Assembly: GCA_025452255.1 (NCBI GenBank)
Contig: CP104974.1
Coordinates: forward strand, 3,512,156-3,576,155
Source of the DNA: Devosia sp. A8/3-2
Lineage (GTDB): Bacteria > Pseudomonadota > Alphaproteobacteria > Rhizobiales > Devosiaceae
Length of the DNA stretch: 64,000 nt
Direction: 5' to 3'
Positions 8,525 to 19,194 of the stretch are shown piece after piece (the first letter of the stretch is position 1; the number at the start of each line of letters is the position of its first letter). Both the position numbers and the translations under genes were made by a program. The notes beneath the pieces were generated by a model, which saw nothing but the letters and a program-made list of their open reading frames with translations, was not told the origin of the DNA and did no database searches.

Positions 8525-8908
8525 CTACCGCCGAACGAAATCCACATTCTTGCAAGCAATCAGCATGCAGCCAGACAGCTGCATGCTGTCCTCATCGACC
8601 AGCGTGACCGAGCCGTCCACTGTCTGGCCGTCATATTTCACCGTGCCGCGCCATTGGTTTTCGCCGGCGGGCCTTGCGCCGTTGACCACCAGCTTGTTGA
8701 GCATGGCGACATTTTCGGGCTTGCGCGTCGTGGCGCAGCCAGGTCAGCTTGGCGCAGATCTGGGTGCCGTCTCCGCAATAGCTGACGACAAAACGCGATT
8801 CCCCGGTCGTGGTCTGCCAGTGCCGACGGGCGAAAGGTTCTGTGCGGCGGCAGGGGCGGCAAGCCCGATGGCCGGGGCCGGGGCAGCGATGGTCTTGAAC
8901 AAGGTCAT
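8525..8908 (-). CDS. Secreted DUF2147-like protein
   Basis: The ATG at 8908 follows GAGGAACAACC. The N-terminus MTLFKTIAAPAPAIGLAAPA is signal-peptide-like. Across a frame break near 8850 the product reads HWQTTTGESRFVVSYCGDGT and QICAKLTWLRHDA; after another near 8733 it reads KPENVAMLNKLVVNGARPAG, NQWRGTVKYDGQTVDGSVTL and GCMLIACKNVDFVRR. This is the DUF2147 pattern (small periplasmic beta-barrel-like domain with paired Cys). The span is exactly 128 codons, so the breaks compensate. Function unknown. Confidence 0.7.
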
Positions 8909-9081
8909 GGTTGTTCCTCGACAAAATGTTCATGCCCCGGCCGAGAGGTCGCGGGGCGATGGAATGAAGTGTTGGTCGAACACATGCCAGACCGGAGCTG
9001 AACTGGCCGCAAACTGCTTATTCAGTTTTCATTCATCGCATGGCGAAGGTGTGGCCGCCGCCTGTCATTCCTGCATGGGAA

Positions 9082-10348
9082 CTATGCCTGATATGCAGGC
9101 CCGAATTTGCGCGCGGCATCCAACGCCAGTCCCAGCCCCACGCTGCCCAGCACATCGGTGCGCACCAGTTCGGACGTGGGAAACAGCGTCCGCAGCCGAT
9201 TGGCAATGGCGGGCACTCAGGTCGAGCCGCCGGTCAGGATCAGGCTATCAATATCGCCCGCCGTCACCCCCTGCCCGCCGCAATGTCTCTTCAATCGTTG
9301 ATTCAATGCGCGCCACCGAATTCTCCAGCGCCTGCGTCAAATCATTGATCGCCATGATGGTTTCCACCTGCTGCGCGCACGGCAAACTGGAATTGCGTCT
9401 CCTGCACATCCGACAGCGCGATCTTGGCCGCCTCGACCGCCCCCACCAGCCGATGCCCCAGCCGGTCCTCGATCAATTCGATCATGATCTCGACCTTGTC
9501 CGGCTCGCGCTTCCCGGCGCGTGCCCTGCAGATCGCGCAGCGTTTGCGCATTATAGAGCCGGTTGATGCGGTGCCGAGTCGACAGGTCATAATAGGGCGC
9601 CACCGGCAGGTAGCGCTTGCCATCCCCGGTCTCGCTGCCCAGCCCCAGTTCGGGCATCACCTTGGCCATGGCAAGCAGCCGGTCAAAATCGGTGCCGCCC
9701 ACATGCACACCCGCCGTCGACAGAATATCACCAGCGCGATCAACCGAGCGCGCCCGTTCAGGCGACACCCGCACCACCGAAAAGTCCGAGGTGCCACCGC
9801 CCAGATCGACGATCAGCGCCAGCCGCTCGGCCGTCACCTGCCGCTCATAATCCAGCGCCGCAGCAATCGGCTCGAACTGGAATTCGACATGCGTAAAATC
9901 CTGCCGCCGCACCTGCCATTTCGAGCTGCCGCTGCGCCTCGGCATCGGCCGCCGCATCGTCATCGACGAAGTGCACCGGCCGCCCGACCACCACCGCGTC
10001 CAGCGGCGCACCGGCTTCGGTTTCCGCGCGCCTTGAGCTCGGCAACGAAAATGCCCAAAATGTCAGTCGAAGCGGTAGGCGCGCGCCCACCCTGATGCCG
10101 TCGTCGAACAAGGCCGTGCCCAGCACGCTTTTAAGCGAACGCAGCAACCTGCCCTCGGCACCAGCGACATATTCGGCGATAGCGCCCCGCCCGAAATGGG
10201 TGCTCCGATCCTCAAAGCTGAAGAACAGCACGCTGGGCATAGTCTGCCTGCCACCTTCCAGCGGCAACAAGCGCGGCACCCCATCGGCGCCGACAAAACC
10301 CATGGTCGAATTGGACGTGCCAAAGTCGAGGCCGCAAGCAAGGGTCAT
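9082..10348 (-). CDS. Hsp70-like ATPase (YegD-type)
   Basis: The N-terminus MTLACGLDFGTSNSTMGFVG is the actin/Hsp70 phosphate-1 motif of YegD-like proteins. Other ATPase-fold marks are LDAVVVGRPVHFVDDDAA, ALIVDLGGGTSDFSVVRVSP (phosphate 2), VGGTDFDRLLA, and LILTGGST (adenosine motif). The length of about 422 codons fits this family, which lacks a full Hsp70 substrate domain. The reading needs several single-base corrections (near 10050, 9920, 9520, 9370 and 9300), and an in-frame TGA follows LILTGGST near 9220. It is a single gene on the minus strand; no DnaJ or GrpE partner is nearby. Confidence 0.8.
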
Positions 10349-10447
10349 GGGAGCTGTCCATCATGGGAAACTGCGCCCAGCGGCGCGAGGGAGGGCTCTC
10401 ATAATGGCTCAAAGCCAATGACGCAACCTCGGAACGAGCAGAAGCGC

Positions 10448-10492
10448 CCACCCACAATGTCATTCCGGCGCAGGCCGGAATCCATGCTGAAG
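10448..10492. repeat. Dispersed repeat (CATTCCGGCGCAGGCCGGAATC type)
   Basis: ACAATGTCATTCCGGCGCAG continues into its inverted arm GCCGGAATCCATGC. The same element appears as a long inverted pair at 47449-47555. It occupies the gap between the Hsp70-like and GGDEF-like genes. Confidence 0.65.
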
Positions 10493-10535
10493 GTCATCCA
10501 CGTTCAGGATTTTAGTATCGGGCGGTTTAAACCAA

Positions 10536-11190
10536 TCAAGCAGCTCGGCGCCGCCGCTCCTGCGCGGGCCGCAAATCAACGACTTCCAGCCGCCCCATGC
10601 CCTTGCGCTGCGCCTTTTTCAGCGCCTGCGCACCAGCCTCGAAGAATGTCCGGTCATACCCACCCTGCGGATTGCTCACCGCCAGCCCCACGCTGGCCGT
10701 CACCGTCCCGGCATGGCTTTCCTTATGCGCCAGTCCCCGGCTGCAGAATGGCCCCAGTGATCTTCTGCGCCAGCGTGCGCGCCATCAGCACCGGCATGTC
10801 CGGCAGCGCCACGACGAAAGTCGCCCGCCCCATGCGCAGGCAGGTGTCATCGTCATGCGGCAGCGCATCGGCAATGGTCTGCATCACCGTCATCACGCAA
10901 TCATCAGTCGCGCCCTTGCCATAACAGGCAAAATACTCGCGATAGCGGTCGATTTCGATCACCAGCAGGCTCATCGACACCCCGGCCTGCGCCGAGGCCT
11001 CCCGGGCCCCGGTCAATTCCTCTTCGATGCGTGCGCCCAGTCTGGGCTTCATGCCGATCTGCCGGGCAATCGCGGCCTGCCCATAAGCCGGCATGCGCTC
11101 CTGCCGCACGGGCCGCAACGCCCCCAGCGCACTGCGCACCCTGCCCCAGAAATGCTCAGCGCTATCCTTGGCAATCACCGCATCGGTCAT
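10536..11190 (-). CDS. Degenerate GGDEF-domain protein
   Basis: The product starts MTDAVIAKDSAEHFWGRVRS and after about 75 residues enters a diguanylate cyclase fold: SLLVIEIDRYREYFACYGKG, TDDCVMTVMQTIADALP, then CLRMGRATFVVALPDM. The last segment aligns with the active-site loop, where GGDEF is replaced by GRATF. After a break near 10740 it ends LAHKESHAGTVTASVGLAVS ... GMGRLEVVDL. Loss of the acidic pair argues against cyclase activity; a sensory or binding role is possible. The fold is confident, the function unknown. Confidence 0.75.
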
Positions 11191-11291
11191 ATCGTCGCCT
11201 GTCCCGGGCACTTACAACAGCGCCAGTGATCAGGCCACAACATGGTTAACGAGCGATTAATCCTTATGGTTAACCAAATATTACCGGAAGT

Positions 11292-11747
11292 CTAAAGCCG
11301 CTCCGGCGGTTCCCATTCCGGCCAATCGACCGCGTGCTCTTCCCAAGTATCGGGTTCGACCTCGGTTTCGAGGAACGTCCGCCCCGCCACCGAGACGCCG
11401 ACATCCACCACCGTTTGCGGATCGCCTGAGACCAGCGGGTGCCACCACGCCGGGCCCTTGCCTTCGGCAATGCGGCGATAGGCGCAGGTGGTGGGGATCC
11501 ATTTGATCTCGGTGACATTCTGCGGCGTCAGCTTGATGCAATCGGGCACCTTGGCTCGGCGGCCGGGATAGTCGGTGCAATGGCAGCTATCCCCGTCCAA
11601 AAGCTTGCAGCGCACATCCGAGGTGATCAGGATGCCGGTGTCTTCGTCCTCGAGCTTGATCAGGCAGCAGCGCCTGCAGCCGTCGCAGAGGGATTCCCAC
11701 TCCGCTTCGCTCATCTGCTCAAGTGTTTTTTCTTCCCAAAAGGCCAT
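11292..11747 (-). CDS. UPF0260/YcgN-like cysteine-cluster protein
   Basis: An intact 151-residue protein beginning [20 protein letters not shown] with the CxxCxxCC pattern [16 protein letters not shown] followed by [18 protein letters not shown]. This is the YkgJ/YcgN (UPF0260) family, proposed to bind Fe-S or zinc. The C-terminal half keeps the family segment [20 protein letters not shown]. Molecular role is not established. It is divergent from the penicillin-binding protein gene. Confidence 0.9.
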   Translation of the reverse strand: MAFWEEKTLEQMSEAEWESLCDGCRRCCLIKLEDEDTGILITSDVRCKLLDGDSCHCTDYPGRRAKVPDCIKLTPQNVTEIKWIPTTCAYRRIAEGKGPAWWHPLVSGDPQTVVDVGVSVAGRTFLETEVEPDTWEEHAVDWPEWEPPERL

Positions 11748-11838
11748 CTTAACCTGACATGCGGCATGGTGTTGCCGGTTCGCTCTTATAGGCCATTATT
11801 GGCAATCATATTCCAGCGATTGAGTTGCATTCAGCGCT

Positions 11839-14047
11839 GTGGCCGGACAACAGTCCGCCACAAGCGCAGCCGGGGACCAAGCGGTGCAGGATCCGTTCTA
11901 CACGAAAGACAAGCGGGCCGGGAAGTCGTCCATGCTGGCGGCCGATGCGTGGCTGGATTCCTCGCTATACGACTTCTGGCAGGGCTCGGGCCGGGGCTGG
12001 ACCAAGTTCCGGGACATCATGTCAGTGTTCCGCGTCACGGGTATCAAACGTTTCTTCGTCGAAATTTTGTCCGACGCCTTCACTTTCGGCGCCATCGGCG
12101 CCGTGCTGATGACCGCGCTCGCCCTGCCAGCCTTCGACGCCACCGCCTCGGGCGAGTTCAACAAGGCCGAGAACTATTCGGTGGTGTTCCTTGATCGCTT
12201 CGGCACCGAGATCGGCCGCCGCGGCATCCGCTCGGACGATTCCGTCGCCCTCAAGGACATGCCCGATTATCTGATCAAGGCCACCCTCTCCACCGAAGAC
12301 CGGCGCTTTTACGATCATTTCGGCATCGACGTCGTGGGCACTTTGCGCGCCCTGATGAGCAATGCTTCGGGCGACGCCTCCACCCAAGGCGGCTCCTCGA
12401 TCACCCAGCAGCTGGCGAAGAACCTGTTCCTCTCCTCCGAGCGCACCATCGAGCGCAAGATCATCGAGGCCTTCCTCGCGGTGTGGCTCGAATGGCATTA
12501 TTCCAAGGACGATATCCTCAAGCTTTATTTTGACCGCGCCTATATGGGCGGCGGCAATTTCGGCGTCGTGGCCGCGGCCGATTACTATTTCGGCAAGAAG
12601 GTGCAGGACATCAATCTGGCTGAAGCCGCCATGCTGTCGGGCCTGTTCAAGGCCCCCACCCGCTATGCCCCCATGTCGATCTCGCCGCCGCCCGCGGCCG
12701 AGCCAATCTCGTGCTCTCCAACATGGTCGCCGCCGGCTTCCTCACCGAGGGCCGGGTCACCGCCGCTCGCCGCCATCCGGCCACGCCGGTTGATCGCACC
12801 GCCGACGCCAATTCGCCGAACTATTTCCTCGATTGGGCGTTCGAAGAATCCAAGAAGATCATCAGAAACCACCCGCCACGCCTCCAACAATTTCGTGGTC
12901 CGCACCACCATCGACACCACGCTGCAGAAATATGCCGAAGAGGCCGTTACCTCCACCGTGCGCGAAAATGGCGAGCAATATGACGTGTCGCAAGCCGCCA
13001 TGGTGGTCACCGATACCGGCGGGGCCGTGCGCGCCATGGTGGGCGGCACCGATTATGGCAAAAGCCAGTTCAACCGCGCCATCGTCTCCACCCGCCAGCC
13101 CGGTTCCGCCTTCAAGGTCTTCGTCTATGCCGAGGCCATGGAACAGCTCGGCCTCAAGCCGACCGACACCATCACCGACCGCCCCGTCTGCATTGGCGAT
13201 TGGTGCCCACAGAATTACGGCCGCAATTACAAGGGCACTGTGACCCTTCAAAGCGCCACTGGCCCAATCGCTTAACACCGTCGCCGTTACCCTCTCGATC
13301 AAAACCGGCCGCGACCCCATTGCCGCGCTCAGCCATCGCATGGGCCTGCGCGCCGATTATCCCGTCACCCGCTCGCTGGCCCTCGGCGTTGCCTCCGTCT
13401 CGGTGCTGGACATGGCCTCGTCCTATGCCGTGCTGGCCAATGACGGCCTCAAAACCCCCGCCTATGGCATTACCCGCATGTCGACGCTCAATGGCGAATT
13501 GGTGTTCGAGGCCGATCCGAACGCCCCGCGCGAACGCTTGCTCAGCGAAACCACCGTGGCCGGCATGAATTCCATGTTGCGCGGCGTGGTCACCGGCGGC
13601 ACCGGCCGCCGCGCCGATGTGCCCGGCGTTCCGGTCGTCGGCAAATCGGGCACCACTTCATCCTATCGTGACGCTCGGTTCTGCGGTTTCACCGGCAATT
13701 ATGTGGCCGCCGTCTGGTTCGGCAATGACGATTATCACCCCACCAAGACCCTCACCGGGGGCACCCTGCCCGCCATTGCTCGGCAGAAATTCATGGCCTA
13801 TGCCCATACCAATATCGACATCAAACCGGTCTTCGGCGTCGATTTCGTGCCCGAACAGACCATTGTGGCCGAAGCCAATCCGGCCGAAGAGCAAGTCGAA
13901 GTCGCCGAACGCCCGCCAACCCTCACCCCCGGCGCCGCCCGGAAGCTGCTCGATCTGGCGGGCCTGTTCCAGGGCGAACTCCGCGCCACCAACCCCATCA
14001 CCGACCGGGCCCGTGCCGCCGTGGTGGGATCGAATGTGGGGCTTTAG
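11839..14047 (+). CDS. Class A penicillin-binding protein (transglycosylase/transpeptidase)
   Basis: About 735 residues. A membrane anchor (FGAIGAVLMTALALPAFDAT, about residues 88-110) precedes the GT51 glycosyltransferase with the catalytic Glu in LSTEDRRFYDHFGID and TQGGSSITQQLAKNLFLSSE. The transpeptidase half has the active Ser in RQPGSAFKVFVYAEAM (SxxK), SLN in AQSLNTVAV, and KSG in VGKSGTTSSYRDARF. Single-base breaks lie near 12690, 12870 and 13262. The start is taken as GTG at 11839; a later GTG near 11884 is possible. It builds periplasmic peptidoglycan. Likely a PBP1-type protein, exact class not assigned. Confidence 0.88.
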
Positions 14048-14079
14048 GGGCGTGCCAAGCGAGATATCCCCAACAGACA

Positions 14080-14190
14080 TGGTCCCAGTAGACCTCATCC
14101 TGAGCTTGTCGAAGGACGAGGTCGTGGCACTATGCTAGGCCGGTGGCACGACCCCATGGTTCGACACGCTCACCATGAGGTCTACTGGCA
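14080..14190. repeat. Inverted dispersed repeat (GACCTCATCCTGAGC type)
   Basis: Arms TAGACCTCATCCTGAGCTTG and its partial complement CTCACCATGAGGTCTAC enclose a second nested pair (GTCGTGGCAC / GTGGCACGAC). A weaker, partial relative is visible near 30400. The element fills the gap between the penicillin-binding protein and DUF1214 genes. Confidence 0.65.
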
Positions 14191-14251
14191 CCATAGCCAT
14201 ACCAGCCAAACCCCACCTCGAGGTTTCCCCGCAATGCCCTCTCCCGCCCTC

Positions 14252-14844
14252 ATGAGCCGCTGACCGCCTTGCGTTTCGTCATCCACCTTCTGCTGATGAT
14301 TGCGGTAGCCCCAGGCATCGGCTTTGGCCTGTCTCGGTACGCGCTGACCGATGGGCGCCTGTTCGGCGGCGCGCAAATCGGCCCTCGGAGCGCATGGCCC
14401 GATGTCGGCTCGGCCCAGCCCAATCCCTATACACGCGGCCACTCGGCCCGCGCAGCTTCGCTGCAATTGGGCCTCAGCGAAGGCATCCAGTTCACCGCCA
14501 CCAGCGACAGTGAAGGCGAGCCGCTCACCCGCGATTGCACCTACCACCTCAAAGGCACGACGCCCCTCGCCACCTTCTGGACGCTCTATGCCGTGGACAA
14601 TGACGGCATCAATATCGCCGCGCCCGACGCCTGGGCCGCCATCCGCTCGGATGGCATTGCCCGCGCCAATGACGGCGCCATCGCGCTCAATATCGGCACC
14701 GGCCTCATGCCCGGCAATTGGCTTGAACTCGCCGGCACCGGCCCGTTCAGCTCGGTGCTGACCCTCTACGACACCACCGTTTTCTCGGGCCTCAATGGCA
14801 GCACCAATACCATGCCCTCCATCGAGCGGGAGGGCTGCGCATGA
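14252..14844 (+). CDS. DUF1214-domain protein
   Basis: After the N-terminal membrane segment (ALRFVIHLLLMIAVAPGIGF) the product has the DUF1214 features NPYTRGHSARAASLQLGLSE, CTYHLKGTTPLATFWTLYAV, and an ending in FSGLNGSTNTMPSIEREGCA. An ATG at 14252 in frame after one restored base gives MSRLTALRF; otherwise the start is a TTG at 14269. It overlaps the next gene as ATGA. DUF1214 and DUF1254 domains are normally found together, often in one protein; here they are two coupled genes. Function unknown, envelope location likely. Confidence 0.8.
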
Positions 14845-15425
14845 TCCGCACCCTGCTCTGGCTGCTGGCCGGCGCCGTATTGGGCGGCATCATCCATATA
14901 TTGGTGATCCTGACCCTGCCTGCCCTCGCCAAGGAAACCGTCTGGACCCGCATCGAAGCGCTGGACGCCAACAATCGCATGCTGGTGCTGCCCAAGGTCG
15001 AGCCCGGCCAGCCCAATCCGCTCGGGCTCGATCCGGACTCGGCCTATGCCGTCTGCCGGGTCGATCTCAGCCGGGGCCCCGCCTATATGAGCGGCATGAT
15101 GCCCGACGCCTTCTGGTCGGTGGCCATTTTCAACCGGGCCGGCATCGTCACCTATTCCACCACCAATCGCGACGGCATCGGCCAGACCACGGAACTGGGC
15201 ATTTTCAACGCCGCCCAAACGCGCCTGCTCGCCCAGCAGCAACTCGATATCGCCGAAGGCCTGCTCGTAGTCAGATCCGCCAGCGACAAACTCTTCGTCC
15301 TGGTCCGCCTCGCCCCACCCCACCGGGCCATGCGCGCCCGCTTCGAACAGGCACTGGCCGATGTGCAGTGTGGCACCCGCGGTACGCCGGCCAATCCGAG
15401 CACGGAACCCACCCTCGCGCCTTGA
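14841..15425 (+). CDS. DUF1254-domain membrane protein
   Basis: An intact 194-residue protein starting MIRTLLWLLAGAVLGGIIHI, one N-terminal membrane helix, followed by DUF1254 segments (SAYAVCRVDLSRGPAYMSGM, DAFWSVAIFNRAGIVTYSTT). It is translationally coupled (ATGA) to the DUF1214 gene. The two probably form one envelope complex. No catalytic residues are recognised. Confidence 0.82.
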   Translation: MIRTLLWLLAGAVLGGIIHILVILTLPALAKETVWTRIEALDANNRMLVLPKVEPGQPNPLGLDPDSAYAVCRVDLSRGPAYMSGMMPDAFWSVAIFNRAGIVTYSTTNRDGIGQTTELGIFNAAQTRLLAQQQLDIAEGLLVVRSASDKLFVLVRLAPPHRAMRARFEQALADVQCGTRGTPANPSTEPTLAP

Positions 15426-15514
15426 GGGAGAGGGACAGATCATTCTTCGTTCAGAAGAATGATCAGGGTGAGGGGTTGGGAGTCCTCTTATGCTCCAATT
15501 TCTGAAATCTCTCG

Positions 15515-15595
15515 GTGTCATTCCCGCGAAAGCGGAACCTCCGTTTGGGATGGAAAGATAGGAAACAGAGGTCCCCGCTTCCGCGGGGATGACAC
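15515..15595. repeat. Palindromic dispersed repeat (ATTCCCGCGAAAGCGG type)
   Basis: Second full copy of the element at 8183-8262: GTGTCATTCCCGCGAAAGCG, spacer, then GTCCCCGCTTCCGCGGGGAT and GACACC. It lies between convergent genes (DUF1254 and chrA) and could act as a hairpin terminator for both. Confidence 0.8.
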
Positions 15596-15613
15596 CACGT
15601 TGGTACAATAGAG

Positions 15614-16823
15614 CTAATACCCCACCGCTCCCATCGCCCCACCAGCCACCGCCAGCGCAACCACCACCACCCAAGGCGGCATCTTCCACACCATCAGCAG
15701 CACAAACCCCGCCACCGCCAGCACCACATCCACCGGCCGCCCAATCGCGCTCACCCAGACCGGGTCATACAGCGCCGCCCCCAAAATCCCGACCACAGCC
15801 GCATTGGCCCCACGCATCCCCGCCTGCGCCGGGCGCGTCCGAAACGCATCCCAGAATGGCAGCGCACCAACCAGCAGCAGAAATCCCGGCAAGAACACCG
15901 CGACCAGCGCAATCGCCGCCCCCAGCACCCCATTGGGCGCCGGCGCACTCACCGCTCCGAGAAACGCCGCAAAGGTAAACAGCGGCCCCGGCACAGCCTG
16001 CGCCGCGCCATAGCCCACCAGAAACTGGTCCCCGCTTACCCACCCCCTGCCGACCACTTCGGCATCAAGCAGTGGCAACACCACATGCCCGCCGCCAAAT
16101 ACCAGCGAGCCCGCGCTGATAAAACGCATCAAACAGGTTGAGCCCCTGCGAGCCGGCCACATTGGCCAGTAGCGGCAATCCAATCAGCAACAATCCAAAC
16201 AGCACCAGCATTGCCGCGCCAAACCGCTTGCTGATGCCAAACGACACCGTCGCATGCGTCGTGGCCAATTCACCCCGGCACCACAGCAGCCCTGCCACCA
16301 CGCCAAGCCCAATCGCCGCGACCTGCCCCAGCGCCCCAGCCGCCAACATGGTCACCGCCAAAGCCCCCACCGCAATAGCCGAACGCTGCCGATCCGGCGC
16401 CGGGCTCCGCGCCATGCCCCACACCGCCTGCGCCACCACGGCAACCGCCACGATCTTGAGCCCATGCAGCACGCCCTGCGCCACCGGCCCATCCAGCGCC
16501 TCTGCGCCCAAAGCGAGCAGCACCAATAGAATTGCCGATGGCAGGGTAAAAGCCGCCCGGGCCGCCAGTGCGCCAAGCGGCCCGCCACGCCACAGCCCCA
16601 GCGCAAAACCGACTCGGCTCGAAGCTGGCCCCGGCAGGAATTGGCATAAGGCGACCGAGTCGGCATAGCCCTGCTCATCGATCCAGCGGCGCCGCGTAAC
16701 CAGTTCATCGCGAAAATAGCCGAGATGGGCAATCGGCCCGCCAAACGAGGTCAGCCCCAGCTTGAGAAAGGCCAGAAAGACTTCGCCGGGCGCGCCGCTT
16801 CGGTCTGGTGTCACGTCACTCAT
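15614..16823 (-). CDS. chrA: Chromate transporter ChrA
   Basis: Two CHR domains in tandem: the N-terminal one with FLKLGLTSFGGPIAHLGYFR and CQFLPGPASSRVGFALGLWR, the C-terminal one with FISAGSLVFGGGHVVLPLLD and AAQAVPGPLFTFAAFLGAVS. The two domains join across a single-base break near 16120. The total of about 402 residues and about ten membrane segments is normal for the long bidomain ChrA. The expected role is proton-linked export of chromate across the inner membrane. No regulator is adjacent. Confidence 0.9.
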
Positions 16824-16846
16824 GCAGGTCCCATCTGGCCGGGCCG

Positions 16847-17677
16847 CTATTTCGGCAGCACAATTTCCCGGTCGATTACACGGGTCTCGTAGCGCGAGGG
16901 TATGACAACATCGCTACGCCGCCCTGCGGCTCCGCCATCGCCGCAGAAATCGCGCCGATTGGCCCGGTCGACAAAGCCCGACATGCGCCGCAGCGCCTCG
17001 TCCACCGCCAGCGACTGCTCATGCGGGGTTTCCACCAGCAGATGGTCCAGCGCATAATTATAGGACTGATAGCGATAGTTCAGCGCCCGCACGAACCGAG
17101 CGATGTGAATGTCGTTCTCGGCCTTGCGATTGGCCACATTGCGCGCCTCATCCGGCCCCAGCCCGCTCAGGCTGCCCACGGCAATCGCGCGTTGGCGATC
17201 CACCTCGATCACCTCGCAGATCGATTTGAACGTGCCCGGCACCGTATCGAGATCGGCCGCAATATGCCGGCCCACTGTCGAGTAGCGCACGCGCGAGGAT
17301 TCATACTGAGTGGCCTTCAGCCGGGTGTAATAACGGTCCACCGAGAAAGTGCGGTCCACCTCCGGCAGGATACGCGTACGCTGCCACTCCACCGCCGTGT
17401 CGTAGAACCAGTCCTTGGCATGGGCCGCGATCAGGAACCGCCAGACGCGGTTATGCATCTCGCCTTCCTGGTCGGTCTGGTTGAAATCCGAATACGGCTC
17501 CTTGCGCTGCCGCGCCAGCCACCCGCCCACCGCCGGCATGGCCGTGTCATGAGTAAAGCTGGGCGCCGCCCGGCCAAAGTCACCCACCGGCCGCGCGCCA
17601 CCGGTGCAAGCCACCAGCAGCCCCGCAAGCACGACCGAACCAGCGGCCCGCAGCGCCACCCCGAAAATGTCAGCCAC
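16847..17677 (-). CDS. Hypothetical lipoprotein
   Basis: From a GTG at 17677 the product reads MADIFGVALRAAGSVVLAGL then LVACTGG, a lipobox whose Cys would be the lipidated residue. The mature part, about 250 residues, is charged and mostly helical (DWFYDTAVEWQRTRILPEVD, IAADLDTVPGTFKSICEVIE, NDIHIARFVRALNYRYQSYN). I recognise no family. The start overlaps the 3' end of the small gene upstream by eight bases, indicating one operon. Confidence 0.7.
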   Translation of the reverse strand: MADIFGVALRAAGSVVLAGLLVACTGGARPVGDFGRAAPSFTHDTAMPAVGGWLARQRKEPYSDFNQTDQEGEMHNRVWRFLIAAHAKDWFYDTAVEWQRTRILPEVDRTFSVDRYYTRLKATQYESSRVRYSTVGRHIAADLDTVPGTFKSICEVIEVDRQRAIAVGSLSGLGPDEARNVANRKAENDIHIARFVRALNYRYQSYNYALDHLLVETPHEQSLAVDEALRRMSGFVDRANRRDFCGDGGAAGRRSDVVIPSRYETRVIDREIVLPK

Positions 17678-17960
17678 GCTTACGCTTCGGCCGTGAGGGG
17701 GCAAGCCGCTTGCTTGGCACAGCATTTGTCCCCCGCTCATAACGCACTCCGGTAAAGATGAAGATCTGCGCACCACCGCTCAGCCTCGTTGCGGTTTTCG
17801 GCGCCTTGTCACGCAGATTGAATTTGACGAGCTTTCCCAAGCCGGCCTCCAGCCAGTTTGCCCCTCCGTCCCTACCGGAGGCAGCCTCAAAAGGACCATC
17901 AGACAGGCGACGCCGCTCGCTCTGTCCTTCCCTCGCGTGAATCTTTTCACGCCTGCGCAT
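17670..17960 (-). CDS. Small conserved-looking protein with FTGVRYERG motif
   Basis: The C-terminal half (KTATRLSGGAQIFIFTGVRY followed by ERG and a basic tail ending KRKRG) resembles small proteins I know from Hyphomicrobiales that end in an FTGVRYER motif. Function is unknown. The open frame begins at 17960, but the conserved part starts nearer 17830, so the true start is uncertain. Its stop lies inside the start region of the lipoprotein gene, which supports translation in this frame. Confidence 0.5.
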   Translation of the reverse strand: MRRREKIHAREGQSERRRLSDGPFEAASGRDGGANWLEAGLGKLVKFNLRDKAPKTATRLSGGAQIFIFTGVRYERGTNAVPSKRLAPSRPKRKRG

Positions 17961-18043
17961 TAAGAGATCGTCAAGGTTAACAGTCCGCTAACGAATTCGC
18001 CGCAAAAGTGGCCGGGCATCGAATGTGATGCGAACGCGAGTCG

Positions 18044-19194
18044 ATGGTCCCGGATATGCTTGGCTTTCAGCCCTACGAAACATTTCAGCTACTCATCGAG
18101 ACTGGCGGCATCGACCGGACCAATACGCTGCTGATCGCTGCCTGCGACGCCTATACGCGGCGCGGCAAGCCCACTCCTCCCGAAATGGAACAGTTTGAGG
18201 CGCTGGCCAGCCGCCTGTTCCCCACCGCCGCCCCCGGGCTCGCGCCAAGGGCGCCGCCATTCTGGGCCGCGCCGCCATGCTCTCGCCCATGCTCGAGCGC
18301 CTTGTCGTCGAGAATATCGGGGAAGACCTCAACAGCTTCCTGCAATCGGCCGCCGCACTGTCGGACCAGACGGCGCTCGAGGTCATTGCCCGCGAAGATA
18401 TCCCCGCCGCCGCAATCCTTGCCACCCGCCCGGACCTGTCCAATGTGGTGCTGGCCAAGCTGTTCCAGTTGAACTCCCGCAAGGTCTATCGCGCCACGGC
18501 CGGCAACACCGCCATCCAGCCGCGCGGCGCCTATCTCAGCGCCCTCGCCCGCTCCGCACAGATGGACCACATCGTCGCCGAATCGCTGGCTAAGCGCAGC
18601 GATTTCGACGCAGCACTATTGGCCCCGGCCTTTTTCGATCTGTCCGACACCGACCGCGTCAAAGTTATCCACGCCTTCGCCCATCGCGACACGCCTATCG
18701 CCCCGATCAGCAAGACCATCGAGCAACTCACCGTCGCCAGCGCCGATCTCACTAAGGCGCTGATGAAACTCTTCTCGGAAAACCGCCGCCCCGAGGTCAC
18801 GCGCCTGCTCAGCCAGATCACCGGGCTCGATGAAGTGCGTTGCGGCCAGATCGCCCATGACGTCACCGGCGCCTCGCTCTTCGTCATCCTGCGCGCCTTC
18901 GGCTGCTCGGCCTATGACGGGCTCAAGGTTTTGATCCACGCCACCAGTCACGATAGCGAGCGCTCGCAGGCGCTGGCCGAATTCGCCACGCTATTCGGCA
19001 ATGTCACGCCCGAATCCATGGCCTACCTGATGAGCGCTCGGCGCGGCGAGGTGAACCTGCTCGAGCTCAACAAACCCGAATACCGGCCGTTCACCGAAAC
19101 CAGCCGTCGCACCCCGCTGGCTGCCGCGCATAATCCGGTGGTCGACCGGGCCATCGAGGCCTTGGCCCGTATCAGCCTGCGGCGCGCTGGTTAG
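18044..19194 (+). CDS. DUF2336-domain protein
   Basis: The product starts MVPDMLGFQPYETFQLLIET and, after a single-base break near 18240, continues AKGAAILGRAAMLSPMLERL through an all-helical repeat-like region (EVIAREDIPAAAILATRPDL, SAQMDHIVAESLAKRSDFDA, EVTRLLSQITGLDEVRCGQI). With one base restored it is 383 residues. The pattern of VRVAAAxxD-like helical repeats is typical of the alphaproteobacterial DUF2336 family. No enzymatic motif is visible. Confidence 0.75.
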
